Assembly: GCA_947063875.1 (NCBI GenBank)
Contig: CAMSTY010000023.1
Span: forward strand, 1 to 48,788
Source of the DNA: an uncultured bacterium
GTDB lineage: Bacteria; Bacillota; Clostridia; Lachnospirales; Lachnospiraceae
DNA length: 48,788 nt
Direction of reading: 5' to 3'
Part shown: positions 38,630 through 46,817 of the stretch, piece after piece
Layout of the letters: every line of letters begins with the position of its first letter
Numbering within the stretch: position 1 is the stretch's first letter
Program-made: the position numbers and the translations under genes
The notes under the pieces: model-generated
Databases searched by the model: none
What the model was told of the DNA's origin: nothing
What the model saw: the letters and a program-made list of their open reading frames with translations, nothing else

Positions 38630-39679
38630 TCACCCTACCCCCTTCTGTTTTTTGACCATGCCCATCAGCTTATCCTTGATGGCCGGCGCGCTGAGCACTA
38701 CCAGCAGGATGACCACCACAGCCTTGTAGGCCGGAAGGGCGTCTGAAGAAACATTGAATTTATAAAGGGTTGTTGTCAGAAACTGAATCACATAAGCACC
38801 AACGATGGATGCCATAATGTTGAACTTTCCGCCGCTTAAAACATTGCCGCCCAAAGCCACCGCCAGAATGGCGTCCATCTCAATATCTTTGGCAATCACC
38901 GAATAGTTGATGGTGGAGAGACGGCTGGTCTTAATGAGGCCTACCACTGCCACGCACAACCCTAGGATCACAAAACTGAGCCATTTGATAAATACCGGGT
39001 TTAAACCGTTAAGACGGGAGGAACTGGCGTTGATACCCACCGCCTGGGTGTACAGTCCAAGAGTAGTAAACCGCAGGGCCAGCAGCGTGATGGCAATGCA
39101 GATCACTGCCAGGAAAAACGGGGTAGGGATCGGAATCCCTGGTATAAAACCGCCGAAATAGGTAAAGGTCTTATCTGTGACGATTGGCAGTTCATTGTTG
39201 TTAATCCAGGCGGCGATGGAACGCCCTGCCGTGTACAGGATCAAAGTCGCCACCATAGGCTGAATGTTAAAAATCGCCACCAGCACTCCGTTGAAGGCGC
39301 CGAACAGCATTGCCACCACACAGGCTGCCAAAAATCCCACGATAATCGGAGCCTGTAAAGTCCCGTCTCCGCCGATGCCTACCAGCACCCGCAGGATCAC
39401 CGAACCCGCGATAGCCACAGCGGCTCCCACACTGATATCCTGTCCGCCGCAGGCTGCGGTCACCAGCGTCATGCCGATGGCCAGAATAGCCACCTCTGAA
39501 CCATAGTCTAAAATAGTCATCAGATAACCGGTCAGCACCGGATCCCCGGCGCTGTTACGTCCCAGAGTAATCTTGAAAAACGACGGATCAACAGCCAGGT
39601 TAAACAAGGCCAGCAACAACAAAGCCGCTATGGGGATAAATATCTGTCTAGATGCAAATACCATTTTTTTCTTTGTCAT
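38630..39679 (-). CDS. Sugar ABC transporter permease 1 (YtfT/RbsC type)
   Basis: This 349-residue membrane protein of the RbsC family resembles YtfT. It has multiple hydrophobic helices, the block AIGMTLVTAACGGQDISVGAAVAIAG, and a second conserved block ILAVALGGNVLSGGKFN before the C terminus. Its ATG overlaps the stop of the ATPase gene (ATGA, 4 bases). It is one of two different permeases, probably forming a heterodimer in the transporter. Confidence 0.92.
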   Translation of the reverse strand: MTKKKMVFASRQIFIPIAALLLLALFNLAVDPSFFKITLGRNSAGDPVLTGYLMTILDYGSEVAILAIGMTLVTAACGGQDISVGAAVAIAGSVILRVLVGIGGDGTLQAPIIVGFLAACVVAMLFGAFNGVLVAIFNIQPMVATLILYTAGRSIAAWINNNELPIVTDKTFTYFGGFIPGIPIPTPFFLAVICIAITLLALRFTTLGLYTQAVGINASSSRLNGLNPVFIKWLSFVILGLCVAVVGLIKTSRLSTINYSVIAKDIEMDAILAVALGGNVLSGGKFNIMASIVGAYVIQFLTTTLYKFNVSSDALPAYKAVVVILLVVLSAPAIKDKLMGMVKKQKGVG

Positions 39680-41187
39680 GACGCTTCACCTCCGGCAATG
39701 GTTTCCATTACTTTCCCTTGTGTCAGATCTTCTCCCGAAAGTTCGCCCACCACCTTGCGGTCGCGCATGACCACCAGGCGGGAACAGGTCCGAAGCATTT
39801 CGTCCGTCTCTGAAGAGATAAACGTGACGCTCATGCCTTCCGAGGCCAGCTTTAAAACTAATTTCTGAATCTCAATCTTGGTTCCGATATCAATGCCTCT
39901 GGTAGGCTCATCCAATATCAGGTACTCCGGATGAGTCAGAAGCCACCGGCCCAGAATCACCTTCTGCTGGTTTCCGCCGGAGAGAGACTTGATCGGCGTA
40001 TCCGCGGAAGCGGTCTTGATCTCCAGAAGCTTGATGTATTCATCAGCAAACTTGTTGGCCTCCGCCCTGGAAAACGGCTGAAAGAAACCCCGCAGCACCT
40101 GCGCCGCCAGAATCAGGTTGTCGCGCACCGAGAGATCCCCCACAATCCCGTCGATCTTCCGATCCTCCGGCAAGTAGGCAATCCCGTTTTTCATGGCATC
40201 CAGAGGCTTTGCCAGTTTCACCGGCCTGCCCTTCATCTTCACATTGCCGCCGGTAACCCTGTCCGCACAAAAAATAGCACGGACACACTCGCTTCGCCCG
40301 GAACCTAACAACCCGGTAAAGCCATTGACCTCGCCCTTTTTTATGTGAAAATCAAAGGGCCGGATGCCGGCGTCGCTCTGCAGCTGCTCTGCCTCAAACA
40401 CATACTCGTCATCGCCTTTGTACACCTGGTTATCGTCCTTGATTTCCTCCATGTCATCCAGTTCCTTGCCAAGCATCTTAGCCACCAGCTTGACCCGGGG
40501 AAGATCCTCAATCACGTACTCTCCCACCAGCTGGCCGTCCCGGAGTACTGTAATCTTGTCGCAGACTTCATAGACCTGATCCAGAAAATGAGTGACAAAA
40601 ATAATACCTACTCCTCTGGCTCTTAAATCACGCATCAATCCAAACAGTTTCTCCACCTCTGACTCATCCAGAGAAGAGGTCGGCTCATCCAGGATCAGCA
40701 CCTTACAGTCCATATCCACCGCCCTGGCGATGGCCACCATCTGCTGAATGGCGATCGAACAGTCCGAAAGCTGCTGACTGGCCTTTGCCGGGATTCCCAG
40801 ATTGGTGAGAATTTGGTCCGCATCCTCATTCATCTTCTTCCAGTTGGTAATTTTCGCGCTTCCCCGTCCAATATACATATTTTCCGCAACCGTCAGATTT
40901 GGACAAAGGGTGATCTCCTGATACACGGTACTGATTCCCAGGTTCTGGGCATCCTGGGGTGATTTGATCACCGCTGGTTTCTCCAACCCGTCCAGATAGA
41001 TCTCGCCTTCATTCTTTTCATACACACCGGTCAGCACCTTGATCAAGGTAGATTTTCCTGCCCCGTTTTCCCCCATCAGCGCATGGATCTCGCCCTTGCA
41101 CAATGTAAAATCCACACCTTGCAGCGCACGGACTCCGGGGAAGGTTTTATGTATGTTTCTCATTTCCAATACTGCATTTTCTTTCAC
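39676..41187 (-). CDS. Sugar ABC transporter ATPase (two nucleotide-binding domains)
   Basis: This 503-residue protein has two fused ATPase domains, the usual form for ribose, arabinose and galactose importers. The first half has a full Walker A (GENGAGKST), a signature region (LSDCSIAIQQMVAIARA) and Walker B (VLILDEPTSSLD). The second half has a degenerate Walker A (LLGSGRSE), signature LSGGNQQKVILGRWL and Walker B LILDEPTRGID. Such asymmetry is normal in this family. It starts with GTG at 41187. It energises uptake with the two permeases. Confidence 0.95.
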   Translation of the reverse strand: MKENAVLEMRNIHKTFPGVRALQGVDFTLCKGEIHALMGENGAGKSTLIKVLTGVYEKNEGEIYLDGLEKPAVIKSPQDAQNLGISTVYQEITLCPNLTVAENMYIGRGSAKITNWKKMNEDADQILTNLGIPAKASQQLSDCSIAIQQMVAIARAVDMDCKVLILDEPTSSLDESEVEKLFGLMRDLRARGVGIIFVTHFLDQVYEVCDKITVLRDGQLVGEYVIEDLPRVKLVAKMLGKELDDMEEIKDDNQVYKGDDEYVFEAEQLQSDAGIRPFDFHIKKGEVNGFTGLLGSGRSECVRAIFCADRVTGGNVKMKGRPVKLAKPLDAMKNGIAYLPEDRKIDGIVGDLSVRDNLILAAQVLRGFFQPFSRAEANKFADEYIKLLEIKTASADTPIKSLSGGNQQKVILGRWLLTHPEYLILDEPTRGIDIGTKIEIQKLVLKLASEGMSVTFISSETDEMLRTCSRLVVMRDRKVVGELSGEDLTQGKVMETIAGGEAS

Positions 41188-41230
41188 CCGTTATGTCACC
41201 CCTTTCCTCTCATTTCCTTATGGCTAAAGA

Positions 41231-41267
41231 ATCCGGCAGAACGCATTCCTGACGCGCCCTGCCGGAT
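41231..41267 (-). terminator. Intercistronic hairpin after the binding-protein gene
   Basis: ATCCGGCAG (41231-41239) and CTGCCGGAT (41259-41267) form a 9-base-pair stem. Hairpins at this place commonly keep the binding-protein message more abundant than the downstream genes. No long T-run follows, so read-through is expected. Confidence 0.55.
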
Positions 41268-41277
41268 CGATTCAACA

Positions 41278-42354
41278 TCAGATTCCGTAATTTTCTACAT
41301 CATCTGCTGTAATAGTGGATGCGTCAAAGCCCTTTTCATCCATGATGATGGTTTTTTCTGTAATACTCTCTCCCTTTTGTACTTTCTTGATGACCTCGTC
41401 AATGTAAGCGGCCTGGAAGGGGTTGCACTGTCCGTCATAGTTCCAATTCTGGTCAAGCAATTCCTGCAGCGCCCATTTGTTACAGTCAAAACCCATAATG
41501 ATGACATCCTTGCCTACGCCGTGGGAAATGTTTGCCTTATCCAGGGCCGCCACAGCGCCTTTTGCCATATCGTCGTTCTCTGCGTAGATTACGTTAAATT
41601 CCGTGCCGGAGTCGATAACGGACTGAACGATCTGCTGCGCCTTCTCAGAATTCCACTCTGCGGTCTGCTGTGTTACCAGTGTCCAACTGTCCTCTGCCGC
41701 TACCTTCTCATCCAGCGCGCCAGTACGTCCCTGCTGTGCCGCAGAACCCATTACACCCTGAAGATGGATGATGTTATAGCTGTCCAGATTCTGGCCTGCC
41801 AGCCAGGTCACGGCCGTCTCGCCTTCCTTCGCCATATCGGATACGATGGAAGCCAGGTACAGGTCTTCGCTGGCGTCGATGGTACGGTCAAATAAAATCA
41901 CACCAATCCCTGCGTCCTGCGCATCCTTAAGAACACTGTCCCATCCGGAAGTATCTGCCGCAGACAGAAGCAGGTAATCTACCTCGTCCTGGATAAACTT
42001 CTGTGCTGCTGTGATCTGCTCGTCATTCTTTAAACTGTAGGCAAAGGAAGCCTCATAGCCGTTTTCCTCACAGAACATTTTCTTTAAGTCCGCGTCATTG
42101 GCTGTCCGGTATCCGGACTCATTGGGATCGTTATTAATGATTCCTACCTTAATCAGCTCGCCATCTGCTGCCTGCTCCGGCGCGTCCGCCGCGTCCGCTG
42201 CGTCCTCCGCCTGCTCTTCCTTCTCTGCCCCTGCCTCCGCCGCCGTTGTGGCCGCCGCCTGGGTAGCTGGCGCGTCCGAACCGCCGCCGCATCCTGCAAG
42301 GCTCGCTGCTGCCAAAGCTGCTGTCAACATTACCGCAATCGTACTTTTTTTCAT
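41278..42354 (-). CDS. Sugar-binding lipoprotein of the ABC transporter (YtfQ-like)
   Basis: This encodes 358 residues from the ATG at 42354 (GGAGG upstream); the in-frame ORF to 42498 extends into the promoter region. A lipoprotein signal peptide ends at LAGC (Cys at about residue 21), then comes an Ala/Glu-rich linker. The periplasmic-binding fold includes VGIINNDPNESGYRTAND, VDYLLLSAADTSGWDSVL, GVILFDRTID, YAENDDMAKGAV and GQCNPFQAAYIDEV. It resembles YtfQ, which binds furanose forms of sugars. It is the first gene of the pentose operon. The sensor protein at 45711-46817 is clearly related. Confidence 0.93.
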   Translation of the reverse strand: MKKSTIAVMLTAALAAASLAGCGGGSDAPATQAAATTAAEAGAEKEEQAEDAADAADAPEQAADGELIKVGIINNDPNESGYRTANDADLKKMFCEENGYEASFAYSLKNDEQITAAQKFIQDEVDYLLLSAADTSGWDSVLKDAQDAGIGVILFDRTIDASEDLYLASIVSDMAKEGETAVTWLAGQNLDSYNIIHLQGVMGSAAQQGRTGALDEKVAAEDSWTLVTQQTAEWNSEKAQQIVQSVIDSGTEFNVIYAENDDMAKGAVAALDKANISHGVGKDVIIMGFDCNKWALQELLDQNWNYDGQCNPFQAAYIDEVIKKVQKGESITEKTIIMDEKGFDASTITADDVENYGI

Positions 42355-42894
42355 TTTTTTACCTCCGTTTTTAATAGTTTGCAGCCTTTTTATGCTCCCA
42401 CGGCTGCCATGGTTTTTCCCTTCGGGATCTGTCTTCCCTGTGGTTAAATCATAACAGAAAACAGAGGCACGATTCAACGAAAAGCCTCTCTCAACCATGC
42501 GCTTTGTTAGTTATTTACAATACAACTTTTCCATGTTATAATTCAATTACAATACAACTGTTCTATTTGGTATGTTTTCTTCCGAAACATGGGGAAATAT
42601 TAAGATTTTTCTTTTTCAGGATGAATGCAGAGCGCTTTTTATGACTTGTGCAAATGTTCCGTTTTAAAATTTGAAAGGGATATATTTTACGTTATTCCAG
42701 GAATATTTTACGATTGGATTTAGATGTTTTTACGAAATATCTATGATTTTTGAGTTCTTTTTGTATTTTTTACTCCATATCAGAATGAACGCAGAACAAT
42801 CTCTCCATCACCCTGGTAAATATAAATAAAACTTGCTCATTCAAAGTCTGTTTAAATAGTTATTATTGACATCTTTCGACAGGAGTATCCTCTT
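42355..42894. promoter_or_regulatory. 540-base divergent regulatory region between transporter operon and AraR-type gene
   Basis: This AT-rich region holds the likely operon promoter (42517-42546, minus), a pair of 17-base direct repeats, an inverted repeat in the operon leader (AGAGGC/GCCTCT, 42463-42489) and three TTTTACG motifs at 42685, 42706 and 42728. Two imperfect 18-base copies of TCAGRATGAAYGCAGARC lie at 42616-42633 and 42780-42797. The AraR-type gene's own promoter could not be placed with confidence, and no gene is visible in the region. Confidence 0.6.
42515..42563 (-). promoter_or_regulatory. Direct repeats flanking the pentose-operon promoter
   Basis: TTACAATACAACTTTTC (42515-42531) and TTACAATACAACTGTTC (42547-42563) differ at one base and are spaced 32 bases, about three helical turns. 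Between and within them lies a candidate minus-strand promoter: -35 TTGAAT (42541-42546), -10 TATTGT (42517-42522), spacer 18. The repeats contain TTGTA half-sites as in AraR operators; a YesN-type activator site is the alternative. Confidence 0.5.
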
Positions 42895-43983
42895 ATGGCA
42901 GTAAAATACAAATGGCTGGCCGGACGATTAGAAACGCTGATCCGCAAAAATATCCGGGAAGGAATCAACAAACTTCCCACCGAGCAGGAACTGTGCAAAA
43001 AATACGGCCTCAGCCGGCAGACCGTGCGCATGGCCCTAAAAACCCTGGAGGAAAAAGGGCTGATTGATAAAAAACGGGGAAGCGGCTCCTACATCACCGG
43101 CCGCTCCCCAAAATCCCAGGAAAATGAAGTCGGAATCCTGATTTTCAATGACCAGGATTACTTATACCCTGCCGTGATCCAGGACATCCAGGACACACTG
43201 ACGAAAAACGGCTTTTTTACCACGGTCTTCCCCACCCATAACCAGGTATGCCAGGAACGGGAAATCCTGCAAAAACTTCAGGCAAGGCCGCCCCGGGGAC
43301 TGATCGTGGAAGGCTGCAAAAGCGCGCTCCCCAACCCCAATCTTGACCTTTACCGTGTTTTGATCAAAAACGGATGCCCGGTCGTATTTTTATATAACTA
43401 TTATCCCGAACTGCCCCAATGCCCCTATGTCAAGGACGATAATTTCTCCGGCAGTTCCCTTTTGGTGCGCCATCTGGCCGAACAGGGCCACACCCGGATC
43501 GGAGGGATTTTCAAGGCTGACGACATGCAGGGGCCGGAGCGCTACCAGGGTTTTCTGGAAACCATGCGGGATCTTGGCCTGCCTCTCTCCGATGCCCCCG
43601 CCTGCTGGTATGATTCCCGTGACCTGGCCCGGTTAGACGCCATCGGCGACAGTTCCTTCCTAAATGAAATGATCCGGGACCTTTCCTTCTGCACCGCCAT
43701 TGTCTGCTATAACGATTTCCTCGCCTACCACCTGGCCAATGTCCTTTTGCAAAGCGGTTTTCAGATCCCTGATGACATTTCCCTGGCCGCCTTTGACAAC
43801 ACCTATCTAAGCAACTCCGATATTCTCTCCATCACCACCCTCTCCCATCAGCCTCACGAGATGGGCGTGCGGGCGGCGGACACCCTGCTGAAAAAACTAA
43901 AAGGACTCCCCGTCCATTCTCAGGAAGCCCGATGGAATCTGAACCAGAAGGAAAGCACCGGGGCAGCCATGACAGAAACCTGA
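42895..43983 (+). CDS. araR: AraR-type transcriptional regulator (GntR HTH plus LacI sensor)
   Basis: This 362-residue protein has a GntR-type winged helix in the first 70 residues (KLPTEQELCKKYGLSRQTVRMALKTLEEKGLI, then KKRGSGSYI). It is fused to a LacI/GalR-type sugar-sensing domain (EVGILIFNDQDYLYPAVIQ, GLIVEGCKSA, HTRIGGIF, IVCYNDFLAYHLANVL, SLAAFDN, TTLSHQPHEMGVRAADTLL). This combination is characteristic of AraR, which represses arabinose genes until L-arabinose binds. It is divergent from the transporter-catabolic operon, as expected for its repressor. An AGGAG site precedes the ATG. It is convergent with the response-regulator gene, 40 bases apart. Confidence 0.9.
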   Translation: MAVKYKWLAGRLETLIRKNIREGINKLPTEQELCKKYGLSRQTVRMALKTLEEKGLIDKKRGSGSYITGRSPKSQENEVGILIFNDQDYLYPAVIQDIQDTLTKNGFFTTVFPTHNQVCQEREILQKLQARPPRGLIVEGCKSALPNPNLDLYRVLIKNGCPVVFLYNYYPELPQCPYVKDDNFSGSSLLVRHLAEQGHTRIGGIFKADDMQGPERYQGFLETMRDLGLPLSDAPACWYDSRDLARLDAIGDSSFLNEMIRDLSFCTAIVCYNDFLAYHLANVLLQSGFQIPDDISLAAFDNTYLSNSDILSITTLSHQPHEMGVRAADTLLKKLKGLPVHSQEARWNLNQKESTGAAMTET

Positions 43984-43995
43984 AAATATTTTCAG
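43980..43995. repeat. Perfect 16-base palindrome at the end of the AraR-type gene
   Basis: CTGAAAATATTTTCAG overlaps the TGA stop of the regulator and lies between two convergent genes. It is AU-rich and short, so it is a weak terminator at best. Confidence 0.35.
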
Positions 43996-44023
43996 ATCCG
44001 CTTCTCAGCCATCCTCCCCCCAC

Positions 44024-45634
44024 CTATTTCTGCGCCCGGTACTCACGGGGATTGCAGCCCTGCAGCTTCCGGAACACAAAGCTGAAATAGTGAGAATCCT
44101 TATACCCTACCTCTTTGGCGATCTCCCCGGCCGCCTTATCCGTCTGCCTCAGCAGCTTTTTTGCCTTCTCAATCCGCTTTTCCGTCACATACTCAATAAA
44201 TGTCTTCTGCATATTCTGGCTGAAAATCGTACTGAGATAATTGGGGCTCATGCCCGTCTGTTCCGCCACCAGGCTTAAAGACAGGCCCTCCTGATCAAAA
44301 TGGCTGTCAATATAATCCAGGGCTTTCTTAAACTGCTTTTTCCCATGATAATTGTTGATCTGGTCACGGATTCTCATGGCTATCCGCAGCATACCCACAA
44401 AATACTCATAGATATCCTCCTCATTGTCCGGCGTTCCCTCCATGACCCCTTCGACGGATTCCTGGTATTGTTCCTTCGCCACCCGGATAGATTCCAGAAA
44501 GGTAATTACCGCCACCCGGATATTGAAAAATACATAGCCCCGGAACATCCGTGACTGGAGTCCGTTTCCGATATTGCCCAGGTACGATTCCACAAATCCC
44601 GTAATCTCGCTCTCCTCTCCCTTGGCCAGAAAATCCCGGATCAGTTCCGGGTCCATCTGCATGAAATCCACATTGCTGACCCCTTTCTCCTCCGAATCCG
44701 AAAGATAGGAAGCAAGGGTATGCTCGGTCAGAATATGCGTCCCCGGCAAAATATAGCGGTAAGCAAAGTAATGGTTGGCCCGCAGATAGCATTGAGGCAG
44801 CATGCTGAGCCGCTCCACCGGCTCCCCCACAGCCACATACCACCCCATATGGGCTTCTTCCGGGGCACAGAGCCTTCGGATATGGTCCAACCCGCTCTCC
44901 GCTATCCCCTCAAGCTGGCTGCGTTCCCCCTTGATCAGCACTCCATAGCTGTTGACATTGAGGCGGAACAGAATAAACTGAGGCCGCCGCAGAAAATAAT
45001 GGAAGATCTCATCCTGCTTTCTCATAAAACGCTCCCGGTTTTCCCGGGACGGCTGGCTCTCCTTCTCAAGCAGCGAAAAAATCAGCAGGTTATAACAGGG
45101 CGCCGTAATCTGCAAAGACAACCGGCCAGCCTCATCATAGATCTCTTTGACCGACAGCTTTCCATCCAATGTCTTTTCAAAAAAACGCCGCAGGGGAAAT
45201 TGCTCAAACTCCTGCATTTCATCCTGGAACTGAGCCTGATAATCCTGCTGCTCTACGTCTTTCCCGATCTTTTCCTTCAGTTCCAGCAGCACATTGCGCA
45301 GGGCCGCCCGGGTAACGGGTTTGAGCAGGTACTGATCCACCCCCACCACAATCGCCTGACGGGCATACTCAAAATCATCATATCCACTGATAATAATGAC
45401 CCGGGTACGGGGAAACTCTTCTTTCACTATCGCGCTTAGGGAAAGGCCGTCCATAAAAGGCATTTTGATGTCCGTGATCAGTACGTCCGGTTTCAGCTTC
45501 CGGATCAGAGGCAATGCCATCTCCCCGTCAGCCGCCTCTCCCGCAAACTGAAATCCATACTGCTCCCAGGGGATCTTATCCCGCAGCCCCTCCCGGATCA
45601 CACTCTCATCCTCCACCAAAAATACTCTCAGCAT
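44024..45634 (-). CDS. YesN-type response regulator with AraC DNA-binding domain
   Basis: This 536-residue protein has an N-terminal receiver domain with the acidic pair EDE (8-10), phosphoacceptor Asp55 (VLITDIKMP) and Lys in LLKPV. A long central region (about 130-430) of the type seen in YesN proteins follows. The C-terminal AraC-type double helix-turn-helix (about 432-536) has LSLSLVAEQTGMSPNYLSTIFSQ and AGEIAKEVGYKDSHYFSFVFRKLQGCNPREYR. It is the third gene of the sensor operon (kinase, binding protein, regulator) and probably activates a sugar transport operon, most likely the one next door. Confidence 0.93.
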   Translation of the reverse strand: MLRVFLVEDESVIREGLRDKIPWEQYGFQFAGEAADGEMALPLIRKLKPDVLITDIKMPFMDGLSLSAIVKEEFPRTRVIIISGYDDFEYARQAIVVGVDQYLLKPVTRAALRNVLLELKEKIGKDVEQQDYQAQFQDEMQEFEQFPLRRFFEKTLDGKLSVKEIYDEAGRLSLQITAPCYNLLIFSLLEKESQPSRENRERFMRKQDEIFHYFLRRPQFILFRLNVNSYGVLIKGERSQLEGIAESGLDHIRRLCAPEEAHMGWYVAVGEPVERLSMLPQCYLRANHYFAYRYILPGTHILTEHTLASYLSDSEEKGVSNVDFMQMDPELIRDFLAKGEESEITGFVESYLGNIGNGLQSRMFRGYVFFNIRVAVITFLESIRVAKEQYQESVEGVMEGTPDNEEDIYEYFVGMLRIAMRIRDQINNYHGKKQFKKALDYIDSHFDQEGLSLSLVAEQTGMSPNYLSTIFSQNMQKTFIEYVTEKRIEKAKKLLRQTDKAAGEIAKEVGYKDSHYFSFVFRKLQGCNPREYRAQK

Positions 45635-45710
45635 TTCCCTTCCTCTTTTCTGTCGTTATCTTTTCCCTTCACCGATCTGCCGGCGAGCCGCTCTGCTTCC
45701 CAAACGCTGC

Positions 45711-46817
45711 TCACTGCCCGTCCTCATCCAGCCTCTCTCTGACATTCTCTTTTGTAAATACCTCTTCCGGCACAAAGTTCAGCTTTGGCACCACCTTATG
45801 ATCCTCCAGCTTGCGGATTACCTCTTCAATGTACTCTCCCTGGTTGGCATTGCACTCTACATCTGCCGTGATGCTTCCTTCCTCCACCAGTTTCAGCGCG
45901 TTTTTCACTGCGTCAAAGGAGATCACAATAATATCCCCGTCCTCTCCGGCTGTCTTTCCTGCCTCATGAATCGCCTCTAAGGCGCCGAAGGTCATATCGT
46001 CATTCTGAGAAATCAGCACATCTATCGTCTCATGTTTGCGGAGAAGCCGTTCCATCTCCTCCTGCCCTTTGGCTGTTGTAAATTCCGCATCTACCTGTTC
46101 TAATATATTCCAGTTTTCATGAGCCTGCGCAATCTCGGAAAAACCTGTGGTGCGCCCGATGGCAGAAGTGGAGCCTTCCGTCCCCTTCAAAACTACAATA
46201 TGGATATCCTCATCCTGTCTCCCCTGCCTTTTCAGGCACTCTTCCAGGGCCTCTCCTGCCATTCTCCCTTCATTAAAAAAATCCGGGCCAATCCAGGCCG
46301 TGTAGAGGGAACTGTCCCGCACCTTCACCTTCCGGTCAATCAAGATCACGGGAATCCCCGCCTCCTTGGCCTCCTGCAGCACCGTATCCCATCCCCGCTC
46401 TGTAATCGGCGAAAACACAATATAATCCACCCGCTGAGAGATAAAGCTGCGCAGCGCCTTTATTTGGTTCTCCTGCTTCTGCCTGGCATTTTTAAAGATC
46501 AGGAAATACCCGTTCTCCTGGGTGAAAACACTCTGAATGGACGCCGTGTTAGCTGTCCTCCACACCGATTCACTGCCGATCTGGGACACCCCCACCACAA
46601 TCAGGTTTTTATCGGGTACGGTTCCGATTCTCGTCTCTGATTCCTTTGCAGGGCCTTTCCCGCAGCCGGTAAATACCAGAACCGTCATGATAAAACCCAG
46701 CAAAACCCAAGCCATTCCCTCAGGCCTTCCCAATGGCTGCCGCAGCCCCGCCGCCTCCGGCCGCTTTTGCTGCTTGATCCACCCGTACAGTGTCCGGAAC
46801 CTTTCTGCCCTTTTCAT
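45711..46817 (-). CDS. Membrane-tethered sugar-binding sensor protein (YtfQ-like)
   Basis: This 368-residue protein has an unusually long, basic N terminus (34 residues) before a hydrophobic segment (about 35-52) ending LVFTGCGKG, which is either a lipobox or a membrane anchor. The rest is a type I periplasmic-binding fold (VVGVSQIGSESVWRTAN, VDYIVFSPITERGWDTVL, IPVILIDRKV, ISQNDDMTFGALEA, ECNANQGEYIEEVIRK). It is related to the transporter's binding protein at 41278-42354. Its ATG overlaps the kinase stop (ATGA). The analogous XylFII-LytS-YesN system of Clostridium beijerinckii senses extracellular xylose through such a protein. It probably binds sugar outside the cell and controls the kinase. 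Confidence 0.88.
   Translation of the reverse strand: MKRAERFRTLYGWIKQQKRPEAAGLRQPLGRPEGMAWVLLGFIMTVLVFTGCGKGPAKESETRIGTVPDKNLIVVGVSQIGSESVWRTANTASIQSVFTQENGYFLIFKNARQKQENQIKALRSFISQRVDYIVFSPITERGWDTVLQEAKEAGIPVILIDRKVKVRDSSLYTAWIGPDFFNEGRMAGEALEECLKRQGRQDEDIHIVVLKGTEGSTSAIGRTTGFSEIAQAHENWNILEQVDAEFTTAKGQEEMERLLRKHETIDVLISQNDDMTFGALEAIHEAGKTAGEDGDIIVISFDAVKNALKLVEEGSITADVECNANQGEYIEEVIRKLEDHKVVPKLNFVPEEVFTKENVRERLDEDGQ

Noticed and set aside
42463..42489. AGAGGC/GCCTCT inverted repeat as a terminator or catabolite-repression site
   Set aside because: There is no T-run, and the sequence does not match the cre consensus.
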